DNA from: JAWLHU01 sp049324875
GTDB lineage: Bacteria > Bacillota > Sulfobacillia > Symbiobacteriales > Symbiobacteriaceae
Reading direction: 5' to 3'
DNA length: 64,000 nt
Assembly: GCA_049324875.1 (NCBI GenBank)
Contig: JBMONC010000073.1
Coordinates: forward strand, 1-64,000
Part shown: positions 18,189-26,560 of the stretch, one piece after another
Layout: each line of letters opens with the position of its first letter
Numbering within the stretch: the first letter of the stretch is position 1
Position numbers and translations under genes: made by a program
Notes under the pieces: generated by a model
Databases searched by the model: none
Seen by the model: only the letters and a program-made list of their open reading frames with translations
Told to the model about the DNA's origin: nothing

Positions 18189-18238
18189 CGCCCCGGATGC
18201 GGAACATGGGAAGGGCTGATTCCGTCTGCATAGGGGCG
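18189..18238 (+). other. Hairpin immediately upstream of the patatin fusion gene
   Basis: CGCCCC (18189-18194) / GGGGCG (18233-18238) with an inner stem ATGCGGAA (18197-18204) / TTCCGTCTGCAT (18220-18231). The 3' arm covers the only purine-rich ribosome-site candidate (AGGGGCG) for the ATG at 18244, so it may limit translation. Confidence 0.4.
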
Positions 18239-18243
18239 AAATC

Positions 18244-20232
18244 ATGCTCTCCTGTCCGGGTGGTGATGCTGCTGTGAACCGCGAAGCGCTGCGACAACTT
18301 CCCCTGCTCATCCCCCTCGACGATCAGGCGCTGGCCGCCCTGGAGGCCCACAGCCAGTGGGCCTGGTACCAGCCGGGCGACCGGGTGGTCTCACAGGGGG
18401 AGCACTGCCATGACTTCTTCCTCATCGCCCGGGGCCAGGTGGAAGCGGTGCTGGAGGGGGAGATCCCCACCCGGCTCGGCCTCTACGGTCCGGGCGAGTT
18501 CTTCGGCGAGTTCTCCGCCGTTACCGGCGAGCCCGCTTCGGCCACCATCGTCGCACGGGAGGCGACCAGCCTCCTGCGGCTGGACCGGGAGGGCTTCTTT
18601 CTGTTGCTGGATAGCAACGGCGAGCTGAACCGGCAGATCATCGCCACCCTCTCGCTCCGCATGAACGCCGCCGGCGCCCGCCTCCACCGGACCCGCCTCC
18701 GGGAGCGCTCCCTGGCGGACCTGATCACCCGCCAGGGCGCCAGCCGGTACCCCGAGTGGGCCGGCACCGGCCCCTGGTCCCAGCGGGTCCGGGCGGCCAT
18801 CGCCCGCGGTTCCCGCACCCTGGAGCCGGTGCTCTTCGCCGGCGAGACCGGGGTGGGCAAGGAGCTGGCGGCGGCCCGCATGCACTTCAACTCCGCCCGC
18901 CGGGACGGCCCCTTCATCGTGCTGCACAGCCAGGAGTTCAGCGAGCCCCGGTGGCGGGAGGCGCTCCGGATGGCCGCCCACGGCACGCTGCTGCTGAAGC
19001 GGGCCGACCTGATCCCCCCCGAGGCGGCTGAGTGGATCCGGGAGGCGCTCCCCAGCCGGGTGACCGGTCGGCGGGGCGAGCTCCCCGGCGCCGCCCCCCG
19101 GCTGATGCTGACCGTCGCCCCCACCGAGGAGCGGGAGCCGACCCCCCTGGAGGAGGCGGTCCTGGCCGAGGGCTTCGCCGTGCCGATCCCGCCGCTGCGG
19201 GAGCGGCGGGAGGATATCCCCGCCCTGGTCCGGCACCTGCTGCGACGGCGGGGCCACCTGCCCGCCGGGGAGGTCGCCCTGCACCCCATCAGCCAGGAGG
19301 CGCTCCGGCGGCTGGAGCGCTACCCCTTCCTCACGGCCAACGTCCGGGAGTTGGACCGGGCGCTGCAGCAGGCGGCCCTGCTGGCCGCCGGCGGTACAAT
19401 CCAGGTGGAGCACCTCCGGCTGGGCCCCGTCGCCGGCCGGCGGGGGCCGGTCCGGCTGGCCCTGGCCCTGGGGGGCGGCGCCGTGCGCGGCACCGCCCAT
19501 GTGGGGGTGTTGAAGGCGCTGGCGGAGGAGGGGATCGCCGTCGACCTGATCGTCGGCACCAGCGCCGGTGCCCTGGTGGGCGCCCTCTACGCCGGCGGGC
19601 TCCCCATCGATGCGATGGAGCGGCTGATCAGCCGTGCCGGCTGGCTGGACCTGGCCGAGCCCTGCTGGCCCCGGGGCGGCTTCCTCACCAGCCGCCGGAT
19701 GCGCTCCTTCTTCGACCGGCTGATCGGCCCCGCCCGGATCGAGGAGCTGAAGATCCCCTTCGCCGCCGTGGCCGGCGACGCCACCACGGGGCAGGAGGTG
19801 ATCCTGCGGGAGGGGCCGGTGGCCGATGCGGTCCGCGCCTCCACGGCGATCCCCGGCATCTTCCGCCCCGTCGAGCTGGACGGCCGGCTGCTGGTGGACG
19901 GGGTGGTGGTCAACAACGTCCCGGCCAGCGTCGCCCGAGCCCTGGGGGCCGACCTGGTGGTGGCGGTGGACATCACCGAGTACACCTTTGCGCCCCGGCC
20001 GCCCCGCTCCCTGGGCGAGGCGGTGATGCGGGCCTTCGACATCATGGCCCGGCAGACGATCAACGCCTCCCTCGAGTGGGCCGATGTGGTGATCCGGCCG
20101 CCGGTGGGCGGGCTGAACGGGTTCAGCTTCAAGAGCGCCGACCAGTACCTCCAGCGGGGCTACGAGGCCGCCCGGGCGGCGATTCCCGAGATCAAGGCCC
20201 GCCTCTCCGAGGCCCGGCAGCGAGCCTTTTGA
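18244..20232 (+). CDS. cNMP-binding / degenerate sigma54-type AAA / patatin phospholipase fusion
   Basis: 662 residues, three domains. About 15-135: cyclic-nucleotide-binding fold (YQPGDRVVSQGEHCHDFFLI, GEFFGEFSAVTGEPASATIV). The phosphate-contact Arg of the usual PRSA motif is Ala. About 170-400: NtrC-type AAA+ relic with Walker A GETGVGKE (200-207), PPLRERREDIPALV and NVRELDRALQQA. The GAFTGA loop is deleted and Walker B Asp-Glu reads Lys-Arg (GTLLLKRAD, 247-255). About 405-640: patatin with oxyanion GGGAVRG (410-416), nucleophile Ser440 in GTSAGA and Asp552 in DGVVVNN, so the lipase dyad is intact. Likely a soluble lipid acyl hydrolase with an inactive regulatory ATPase. GTG 18274 is an alternative start. 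Confidence 0.88.
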   Translation: MLSCPGGDAAVNREALRQLPLLIPLDDQALAALEAHSQWAWYQPGDRVVSQGEHCHDFFLIARGQVEAVLEGEIPTRLGLYGPGEFFGEFSAVTGEPASATIVAREATSLLRLDREGFFLLLDSNGELNRQIIATLSLRMNAAGARLHRTRLRERSLADLITRQGASRYPEWAGTGPWSQRVRAAIARGSRTLEPVLFAGETGVGKELAAARMHFNSARRDGPFIVLHSQEFSEPRWREALRMAAHGTLLLKRADLIPPEAAEWIREALPSRVTGRRGELPGAAPRLMLTVAPTEEREPTPLEEAVLAEGFAVPIPPLRERREDIPALVRHLLRRRGHLPAGEVALHPISQEALRRLERYPFLTANVRELDRALQQAALLAAGGTIQVEHLRLGPVAGRRGPVRLALALGGGAVRGTAHVGVLKALAEEGIAVDLIVGTSAGALVGALYAGGLPIDAMERLISRAGWLDLAEPCWPRGGFLTSRRMRSFFDRLIGPARIEELKIPFAAVAGDATTGQEVILREGPVADAVRASTAIPGIFRPVELDGRLLVDGVVVNNVPASVARALGADLVVAVDITEYTFAPRPPRSLGEAVMRAFDIMARQTINASLEWADVVIRPPVGGLNGFSFKSADQYLQRGYEAARAAIPEIKARLSEARQRAF

Positions 20233-20267
20233 CCACCCCTATTTCCAGCACACATGGGAGGCCGTCC

Positions 20268-21401
20268 ATGTCCGCCGTCTACTTCTTTCTGTTCGGCGCC
20301 CTGGGGGCGCTGGTGCCCTTTCTCGCCCTCTTCTACCGCGCAGCCGGCCTCTCCGCCCGGGAGATCTCCATCCTGCTCTCCGTCATCCCGGTGATGCTCG
20401 TCATCTCCCAGCCGATCTTCGGGCCGCTGACCGACCGCTCCGGACACCGGGGCCGGATGCTGGCCTGGCTCTTTTTGGCCGCCTCGCTCTCCGGCGGGCT
20501 GATCGCCCTGGGCACCGGCTTCTGGAGCCTGCTGCCGCTGGTGATGCTCTGGGCCTTCTTCGCCGGACCGCTGGTGCCCATTGCCGACTCCATCGCCCTG
20601 GGCGAGGTCCAGCGGACCGGGGTCGGCTTCCCCCAGCTGCGGCTCTGGGGGTCGGTCGGCTTCGTCCTGGTCACCACCCTCTTCGGACGGCTCTACAACA
20701 GCATCGACCTGCGCTGGATGTTCGGGCTCTACGCCCTGATGTGCCTCCTCGCCTTCGGGCTGGCGCGGCGGTTGCCGGCCGACGGGCTCTCCAACCGGCG
20801 GGAGCTCCTGCCGGTGCTGAAGGAGCTCCTGCGCAGCCCCATCCTGGTCGCCTTCCTGCTGCTCTCCGCCATCCTGCAGACCACCCAGGCGGCCCACGCC
20901 GCCTTCTTCTCCATCCACATGGACTCCCTGGGCGGCTCCAGCTTCCTGGTGGGGCTGGCCTGGGGCTTCGCCGCGGTGGTGGAGGTGCCGGTCTGGCTGG
21001 TCCTCTCCCGGGTGACCCAGCGGACCGGGCCGCTCCCCCTGCTCGCCTTCGCCACGGCGATCTACGCCCTGCGCTGGTTCCTCTACGCCGTCGCCCCGAC
21101 CCCGTGGACGCTCCTGGCGCTCCAGGGTCTGCACGGCCTCTCCTTCGGGATCTTCATGCCCACCGCCGTGGTGCTGGTGGGCGAGCTGACCCCCGCCGAG
21201 CTGCGGACCAGCGGCCAGGCGCTGCTGGTGCTGGTCAACGGCGGCATCGCCACCGTGATCGGCAACCTGACCGCCGGTCACATCGTCGACCTGAGCGGGA
21301 CGGCGGCGCTCTACCGGGTGGCCGCCTACGTGGCGGCGACCGCCTGCATCGGCTTCATCCTGCTGGTCCGGCGGAGCCGGAGAGGCGTCCCCGCCAACTG
21401 A
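20268..21401 (+). CDS. MFS transporter
   Basis: 377 residues from ATG 20268 behind GGGAGG. Twelve-helix major facilitator pattern with the loop motif GPLTDRSGHRGRML after helix 2 and a matching RVTQRTGPLPLL in the second half. The sequence resembles the LacY/nucleoside-symporter-like branch (MFS_1-like). Substrate unknown. It is 35 bases after the patatin fusion and 20 before rnhB, so the three may be one transcript. Confidence 0.85.
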   Translation: MSAVYFFLFGALGALVPFLALFYRAAGLSAREISILLSVIPVMLVISQPIFGPLTDRSGHRGRMLAWLFLAASLSGGLIALGTGFWSLLPLVMLWAFFAGPLVPIADSIALGEVQRTGVGFPQLRLWGSVGFVLVTTLFGRLYNSIDLRWMFGLYALMCLLAFGLARRLPADGLSNRRELLPVLKELLRSPILVAFLLLSAILQTTQAAHAAFFSIHMDSLGGSSFLVGLAWGFAAVVEVPVWLVLSRVTQRTGPLPLLAFATAIYALRWFLYAVAPTPWTLLALQGLHGLSFGIFMPTAVVLVGELTPAELRTSGQALLVLVNGGIATVIGNLTAGHIVDLSGTAALYRVAAYVAATACIGFILLVRRSRRGVPAN

Positions 21402-21421
21402 TTCGGGAGGGAGTGTTCCCC

Positions 21422-22045
21422 ATGGCCGATCTGCGGCTGGAGCGGGTGCTCTGGCGCCACGGGTACCAGGTGATCGGGGTGGATGAGGCGGGGCGCGGGC
21501 CGCTGGCAGGGCCGGTGGTGGCCGCCGCCTGTATCCTCCCGCACGGGGCTGAGCTGCCCGAGGTGAATGACTCGAAGCGGCTGAGCGAGAAGCGCCGCGA
21601 GGCCGCCTTCACCCGGATCCAGCAGGTGGCCCTGGGCTGGGGCCTCGGGATCGTGGAGGCGGCGCGGATCGACCAGATCAACATCCTCCGGGCCACCTTT
21701 GAGGCGATGGCCCGGGCGGTGGAGGCCGCCCTGGCCATGGCCGGGGACAGGGCGACCCCCTGGCTGCTGATCGACGGCAACCAGCGGCTCCCCTCCTGGG
21801 CGGGGGAGCAGCGGCCCGTGGTGGGCGGGGACCGCAAATCGCTCTCCATCGCCGCCGCCTCCATCCTGGCCAAGGTGACCCGGGACCGGCTGATGGTGGA
21901 GTACGACCGGCTCTACCCGGGCTACGGCTTCGCCCGGCACAAGGGCTATGCCGCCCGGGAGCACCTGGAGGCGCTGGACCGGGAGGGGCCGTCGCCGATC
22001 CACCGGATCACCTTCATCGACCACAGGCAGCTCCGGTTCTTTTAG
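21422..22045 (+). CDS. rnhB: Ribonuclease HII
   Basis: 207 residues from ATG 21422. The catalytic GVDEAGRGPLAGPVVAAA, DSKRLSEKRRE, LIDGN and GDRKSLSIAAASILAKVTRD motifs of RNase HII are complete. It cuts RNA in RNA-DNA hybrids and at single ribonucleotides in DNA. The ribosome site is GGGAGGGAG. Confidence 0.97.
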   Translation: MADLRLERVLWRHGYQVIGVDEAGRGPLAGPVVAAACILPHGAELPEVNDSKRLSEKRREAAFTRIQQVALGWGLGIVEAARIDQINILRATFEAMARAVEAALAMAGDRATPWLLIDGNQRLPSWAGEQRPVVGGDRKSLSIAAASILAKVTRDRLMVEYDRLYPGYGFARHKGYAAREHLEALDREGPSPIHRITFIDHRQLRFF

Positions 22046-22200
22046 GGGACTTTCGGGCTATGGGCTCTCCCCCCAAAGTTCTACCGGCTCTCCGTCGAAC
22101 CCGTAGGGCTGAGTCAGGGGGGATGACGCTCCGGAAATGAGCCTTTTGCTTGATGCCGGATGTAAGCCCCCCGTGGTATGCTCGAACCGGGTGGTCTGCG

Positions 22201-22965
22201 ATGCCTTACGAGTTATCTGATTTTTCGACAGCCCTTCGGTTTCTGGAGCGGAGTCCCGACCAGAATCTGATGCTGATCCGGTCGCTGCGGCTTGGCCCTC
22301 GGCCGGGCTTTGCCGCGATCGTGGACAACCGGGACGAGATGCGGGCGTTGATGCTGATCCACCGGCCCAACTGGAAAATGCCGGGCAGCGAGCCCACCCG
22401 GGTCCAGATCGAGGCCGCCGACCCCCGCTCCGCCGTCGCTCTCCTCTCCTGGCTGCCCCCCGTGGCACATGTTCAACTCTACAGCTATCGCCCCTGGCTG
22501 CAGGACCTGGTCCGCACCATCTTCGTGCCCGAGGAGGTGGACCACAAGGTCCACTGCCTGGCCCACCGCCGTCAGTTCCGGCCCAGCCAGCTCCAGTCGC
22601 TGGTGGTGGAGATCTCCCCCGACCAGCCGGAGCTGCGCCGCCAGGCGGAGGAGGTGGGAGGGCTCCGGGGCACCGACCGGCTCTTCGGCATCATCCAGGA
22701 TGGCGAGGTGGTCGCCTGGTCCGCCCTGGCCCGCCCCGACACCGACTACGTCTCCGTCCAGGGCGTCTACACCCGCCGCCAGGACCGGCAGCAGGGCTTC
22801 GGCAGCGCCGTCCTCTCCGCCGCCACCCAGGCCGGGCTGGACTCCGGCAAGGTGGTCAGCTACGGCCTCCCCGTGGAGGATGTCCCCTCGCTCCACCTGG
22901 TGGCCGGCCTCGGCTTCGCCCCCGCCTGCCGGGAGTGGATGCTGGAGGGGTACCCGCAGCGGTAG
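22201..22965 (+). CDS. GNAT-family acetyltransferase domain protein
   Basis: 254 residues from ATG 22201. The C-terminal half has the acetyl-CoA loop region (VYTRRQDRQQGFGSAVLSAA) and VAGLGFAPACREWML typical of GNAT proteins. The N-terminal 110 residues are a separate alpha/beta domain without recognised motifs, as in two-domain GNAT proteins. Substrate unknown. A GTG or ATG further upstream (22150) lacks a ribosome site. The gene is followed directly by repeat array 1. Confidence 0.75.
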   Translation: MPYELSDFSTALRFLERSPDQNLMLIRSLRLGPRPGFAAIVDNRDEMRALMLIHRPNWKMPGSEPTRVQIEAADPRSAVALLSWLPPVAHVQLYSYRPWLQDLVRTIFVPEEVDHKVHCLAHRRQFRPSQLQSLVVEISPDQPELRRQAEEVGGLRGTDRLFGIIQDGEVVAWSALARPDTDYVSVQGVYTRRQDRQQGFGSAVLSAATQAGLDSGKVVSYGLPVEDVPSLHLVAGLGFAPACREWMLEGYPQR

Positions 22966-22993
22966 GTCCTGCGGGAAGTGGGGCATTATCTTT

Positions 22994-23438
22994 GCCACGG
23001 ATTACACGGATTACACGGATGAAACAGGAAAATATAATAAAAATGAGGAAAACCCTATCGTTGCCGGTCTCTTCTTTATGAAACCGCCGTGGTGCGATGC
23101 TTCGCACCAGCACCACCCATGAAAAGGGCACCACCCACATTTTTGTGATGTTTTTGTTTTATCCGTGTAACCACCATGGTGCGGTGCTTCGCACCAGCAC
23201 CACCCATGAAAAGGGTACGAACCCCATCATTGTCCATGTTCTGTCTTCATCCGTGTAATCCGTGTAACCACCATGGTGCGGTGCTTCGCACCAGCACCAC
23301 CCATGAAAAGGGTAGGAACCCCATCATTTGCCATGTTCTGTCTTCATCCGTGTAATCCGTGTAATCCGTGGCCGTCATTTTCTGGGGAATCCGTGGCCGT
23401 TATTCCGAGGAGATCCCGCCACTTCCGTGTAATCCGTG
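22994..23438. repeat. Composite repeat array 1 with inverted ends
   Basis: Begins with CCACGGATTACACGGAT and continues in 9-base GGATTACAC steps. It ends with the inverse, ATCCGTGTAATCCGTGG, near 23371, plus a partial extra copy to 23438. Inside are about three units of roughly 97 bases (for example 23171-23267) made of CCACCATGGTGCGGTGC, TTCGCACCAGCACCACCC and ATGAAAAGGGTACGAACCCC. Each unit has a GGTGC-TTC-GCACC hairpin. The region is AT-richer than its surroundings. No credible gene lies in 22966-23579; open frames here are repeat translations. Confidence 0.85.
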
Positions 23439-23450
23439 TCAGGGAAGAGA

Positions 23451-23489
23451 AAGCCGACATCCCCCTCCCGGATGGGCGTCGGCTTTTTT
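23451..23489. terminator. Intrinsic terminator
   Basis: AAGCCGAC (23451-23458) pairs with GTCGGCTT (23478-23485), followed by TTTTTT. It probably ends transcription from the GNAT gene and the repeat array. Confidence 0.75.
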
Positions 23490-23579
23490 CCGTTCCCTTC
23501 GAACGATCTGGAATCGATTTACGTAATAGGAGATGAAAGGTGATCTGTTCTGTCCCTGGTGACAAAGGGGGGAGGATTG

Positions 23580-24356
23580 GTGGGGGCCAAGTTCATCGTC
23601 GATCGCCGGTGTGATGTGAAGCACGCCCTGACCTTGACCGGGCTGATCAAGGGCCTGCAGTACCAGGGGCTGCTCCGTCAGGTGAGTGAGCTGGCGGCCA
23701 CCGGGGCTTTAGCGGAGTGCGATGCCGGCGCCCGGGTCGATCTGGTGATGCCCACCCTTGACCGGGTGCCACCGGACCTGACCATACGGGAACTGCAGGA
23801 GTCGACGGCGGCCCTGCTGGAGCACCGGCTGGCCTGCCGCAGGTGCCCATCCTCCCTGAAGGGGCAGGTGGGTGGCTGCATCGGTTACATCCCCTACCCG
23901 ATCTCGGAGGGGATGGAGTTTCTGCTCTGGCAGACCGCCGTCCAGGGGTTGACGGGGGCGCTGCCGGAGGCGCTGCTGCCCCGGGTGGCTGCCTTCGCCG
24001 AGAAGGCGCGGGCCATCCGGCGCACGCCGTTCACCGACGAGCTGCGCCGGCGGGGGGATCTGGTCGGCCCACGCCCCCGGGTCTACCAGTCCGGTCCCTT
24101 CTGGGGCAAGATCCGGCTCAGCTCCAGCCAGGTGCTGGATCTCTTCTTCCGCCCGGGCGTCGCAGCGGGGGATGAGCTGCGGGTGCTGGCCGGCTTCCTC
24201 TTCGCCAGCCTTCAGATGGGCCGGGCGCTGGAGCCGATCATCACCGATGAGGAGCAGAAGCTCTCCCTGGCGGATGAGCTGCTCCCCTACACCCAGGTAT
24301 ACGAGCTGATGGTCCGGGCGCTCCAGCAGGGGCTGGGCATGTACGTCTGGCCGTGA
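23580..24356 (+). CDS. Uncharacterised protein with Cys-x2-Cys motif
   Basis: About 258 residues. GTG 23580 lies four bases after GGAGG; TTG 23577 and GTG 23559 are alternatives. I do not recognise the family. A conserved-looking block near residue 90 reads CRRCPSSLKGQVGGCIGY, three cysteines that could hold zinc or an Fe-S cluster. It continues as IPYPISEGMEFLLWQTAVQG. The rest is soluble and helical with no signal peptide or membrane segment. It is convergent with the coiled-coil protein at 24363, six bases away. Confidence 0.7.
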   Translation: MGAKFIVDRRCDVKHALTLTGLIKGLQYQGLLRQVSELAATGALAECDAGARVDLVMPTLDRVPPDLTIRELQESTAALLEHRLACRRCPSSLKGQVGGCIGYIPYPISEGMEFLLWQTAVQGLTGALPEALLPRVAAFAEKARAIRRTPFTDELRRRGDLVGPRPRVYQSGPFWGKIRLSSSQVLDLFFRPGVAAGDELRVLAGFLFASLQMGRALEPIITDEEQKLSLADELLPYTQVYELMVRALQQGLGMYVWP

Positions 24357-24362
24357 CGGGGG

Positions 24363-25313
24363 CTAGCCTTCCCGGTAGCCCTCCACAAACCGCTGCCGCT
24401 CCTGCCGTGCCGACTCCAGCGCCCGCTCCGCCTCGGCCATCTGCTGGTCGACCCAGGCGAGCGCCTCCCCAACCCGCTCCCGGGAGCGGCGCACCGAGCT
24501 GAGCGACCCGTTGATCTGGCTCTGCACGGCGATGTCGGCCAGCAGCCCGTCGAAGAAGAAGTCGGCGAAGCGGCTGAAGCCATCCAGCTCGATGGTGGGC
24601 ACCTGCATCCCGACCTGCAGCTCCTTGACCTCCCGGCGGAAGCGGGCCAGCGCCTCCTGGGCGTGGTAGAGCTCGCCCTTGGCCTCATCGATCCGGGAGT
24701 GCTTCGCAGCGGTGGCGATCAGGCCGCCCCCTAGCATGTCAAAGGTGCCCCAGCCGCGGGCGGAGTCCAGGGAGGACTCAACCCGGGTGAGGGCTGCATC
24801 CGCCTCGATCCCGGCCCGGCGGGCCTCCTGCAGCGCCTTCAGCCGCCAGGCGGCCTGCTGCTCCTGCTCGGTCAGCCGGAGCAGTTCGCCGGAGCCCCGG
24901 GTGCCGCTCTGCCGCATCACCCGCTCCTTCTCGGCCAGCAGGGTGCTGTAAGCCGCATCCGCCCCGGAGAGGGCGGCCATCTCCCGGCGGGCCGCCTCCA
25001 GCTGGGCGCCCAGCCGCTCGGACCGGATCCGGGCCTCGTCGTACTTCAGCTGGGCCGCCACCGCCTCCTGCTGTTCCTTCAGGAGCTGCTCATCCCGCCG
25101 GCCGAAGAAGGAGGCGACCAGGCTGGAGAGGGAGAGCCCCTCCAGCCGCTTCACATCCCGCTCTTCCTTCGCCAGCGCCCGGCCCAGCCGGTCGGCCTGC
25201 GCCGCGGCCTCCCCGTGCTCCCGCTCCAGCTCCGCCACCTGCCGGCGGAGCTTTTCCAGCCGGCTCCGCCGCTCTGCCGCCGCGGCCAGCTGCTGGTTCA
25301 GCCCGTCGATCAT
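24363..25313 (-). CDS. Coiled-coil protein of unknown function
   Basis: 316 residues, almost entirely heptad-rich. Residues 1-60 and 75-150 are charged coiled coil. A glycine-rich turn, RGWGTFDMLGGGLIATAAKH, interrupts near residue 190, followed by a second helical bundle (IDEAKGELYHAQEALARFRR) and FADFFFDGLLADIAVQSQI. There is no signal peptide. The conserved-looking glycine turn suggests a defined fold rather than a simple filament. Function and family unknown. ATG start with GAGGAGG upstream. Confidence 0.75.
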   Translation of the reverse strand: MIDGLNQQLAAAAERRSRLEKLRRQVAELEREHGEAAAQADRLGRALAKEERDVKRLEGLSLSSLVASFFGRRDEQLLKEQQEAVAAQLKYDEARIRSERLGAQLEAARREMAALSGADAAYSTLLAEKERVMRQSGTRGSGELLRLTEQEQQAAWRLKALQEARRAGIEADAALTRVESSLDSARGWGTFDMLGGGLIATAAKHSRIDEAKGELYHAQEALARFRREVKELQVGMQVPTIELDGFSRFADFFFDGLLADIAVQSQINGSLSSVRRSRERVGEALAWVDQQMAEAERALESARQERQRFVEGYREG

Positions 25314-25468
25314 CCGGCCTCGCCTCCTCTCTGTCTTCCTTTAAGACGGGATTACCTCCGGAAAAAGTTCAGCATCCGCTTCACAGGAATTGGCTTTGGC
25401 AGCGTGGAAGTCTGAGCGATAAGGCTGTGGCGTAAGCCTGAGGGGAGCCCCATGGGAGGTGTGTGCCG

Positions 25469-25966
25469 GTGCAGTTCTGTCCGCAGTGCGGGGGGAGGCT
25501 GGCCCTCCAGTTCGTGCCCCGAGACCAGAAGGAGCGGCTGGTCTGTCAGGACTGTGCGTTCATCTTCTACCAGGATCCCAAGGTCTCCGCCTGCACCATC
25601 CCCCTGATCGATGGGAAGGTGGTGCTGGCCCGCCGGGCCATCGAGCCCGCCAGGGGGTGCTGGGTCTTCCCCGGCGGCTACATGGAGCGGGGGGAGACGG
25701 TGGCCGAGGCCGCCGAGCGGGAGACGCTGGAGGAGGTCAACCTCCGGGTCAGGGTGACCCACCCGGTGGGGATCTACTCCTACCCGACCTCGATCGTGGT
25801 GGTGATCGTCTTCCACTGCGAGGTGGTGGGGGGCGAGCTGGCGGTGGGCAGCGAGACGCTGGAGGTCCGCACCTTCGACTTCGATGAGATCCCCTGGGAT
25901 GAGCTGGCCTTCTCCAGCACCCGGGACGGCCTGCGGGACTTCGTCCGGCAGCACCGGGGCGAATAG
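25469..25966 (+). CDS. NUDIX hydrolase with N-terminal zinc ribbon
   Basis: 165 residues. A zinc ribbon (FCPQCGG and VCQDCAFIFYQDPK) precedes a Nudix domain whose box reads GGYMERGETVAEAAERETLEE. This architecture is seen in NADH-pyrophosphatase-like and related NUDIX enzymes that hydrolyse nucleoside diphosphate derivatives. Substrate not determinable. GTG 25469 is nine bases from GGGAGG; GTG 25463 is in frame and also possible. Confidence 0.9.
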   Translation: MQFCPQCGGRLALQFVPRDQKERLVCQDCAFIFYQDPKVSACTIPLIDGKVVLARRAIEPARGCWVFPGGYMERGETVAEAAERETLEEVNLRVRVTHPVGIYSYPTSIVVVIVFHCEVVGGELAVGSETLEVRTFDFDEIPWDELAFSSTRDGLRDFVRQHRGE

Positions 25967-25980
25967 TTCAGGCCAAGAGC

Positions 25981-26013
25981 GGAGCCCGCCCCCGGACCGG
26001 GGACGGGCTCCTT
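25981..26013. terminator. Bidirectional terminator
   Basis: GGAGCCCG (25981-25988) / CGGGCTCC (26004-26011) between the convergent NUDIX gene and the minus-strand gene at 26024. Confidence 0.7.
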
Positions 26014-26023
26014 CTGCACGGGT

Positions 26024-26533
26024 TCAGCTCCGGGCGCTGAGCAGCCGGCCCGCCAGCTCATCGAGGAAGCGCTCCGCCACCCGCAGGTGGATCGCCCCCT
26101 GGGTTCGCAGGTAGATCGCCTTGCGCCACTCCGAGCCGCCGGGGCCGATCAGGGAGGAGTAGTAGCCCTCCACCGCCATCACCAGGCGGCGGGGCCGCAC
26201 CTCGAAGCGCAGCTCGCCCCTCCGCTGCTGGGCGCGCTGGACCAGCAGGCCGGTCAGAATCGGGTACCGGATGGCCGCCACCTCCGGGCCGGTCTGAATC
26301 CGGGGCGCCCCGAAGGAGAGCAGGGTGATGCCGAGCAGCCGGACGGAGAGGCCGCCGTCCTCCCGGTAGTGGACCCGCAGGAGGGGCGACTGCTCCTTCA
26401 GGTAGGCGAAGTAGTAGATGCCCGCCTCCTGGGCCGCCCGCTTGGTGGTCGGGAAGAGGGCGTGCTGGAAGTCCAGGGTCTGGATCGAGCGAACCTGTCC
26501 GGTGCCGAAGATCTCCAGTTCGTCGTGGAACAT
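26024..26533 (-). CDS. Uncharacterised soluble protein
   Basis: 169 residues, ATG start with GGTGGTG upstream. Mixed alpha/beta composition with no signal peptide, membrane helix or known motif. Notable segments are ELEIFGTGQVRSIQTLDFQ and RPRRLVMAVEGYYSSLIGPG. I do not recognise the family. It is the downstream partner of the DUF3267-type membrane gene (27 bases apart), so the two may form an operon. Confidence 0.6.
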   Translation of the reverse strand: MFHDELEIFGTGQVRSIQTLDFQHALFPTTKRAAQEAGIYYFAYLKEQSPLLRVHYREDGGLSVRLLGITLLSFGAPRIQTGPEVAAIRYPILTGLLVQRAQQRRGELRFEVRPRRLVMAVEGYYSSLIGPGGSEWRKAIYLRTQGAIHLRVAERFLDELAGRLLSARS

Positions 26534-26560
26534 GTGACACCACCGGGAAGAGGAGTTGCG

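Noticed and set aside
22994..23438. Possible CRISPR array
   Set aside because: Units are about 97 bases, nearly identical throughout, with no unique spacers and no cas genes nearby.
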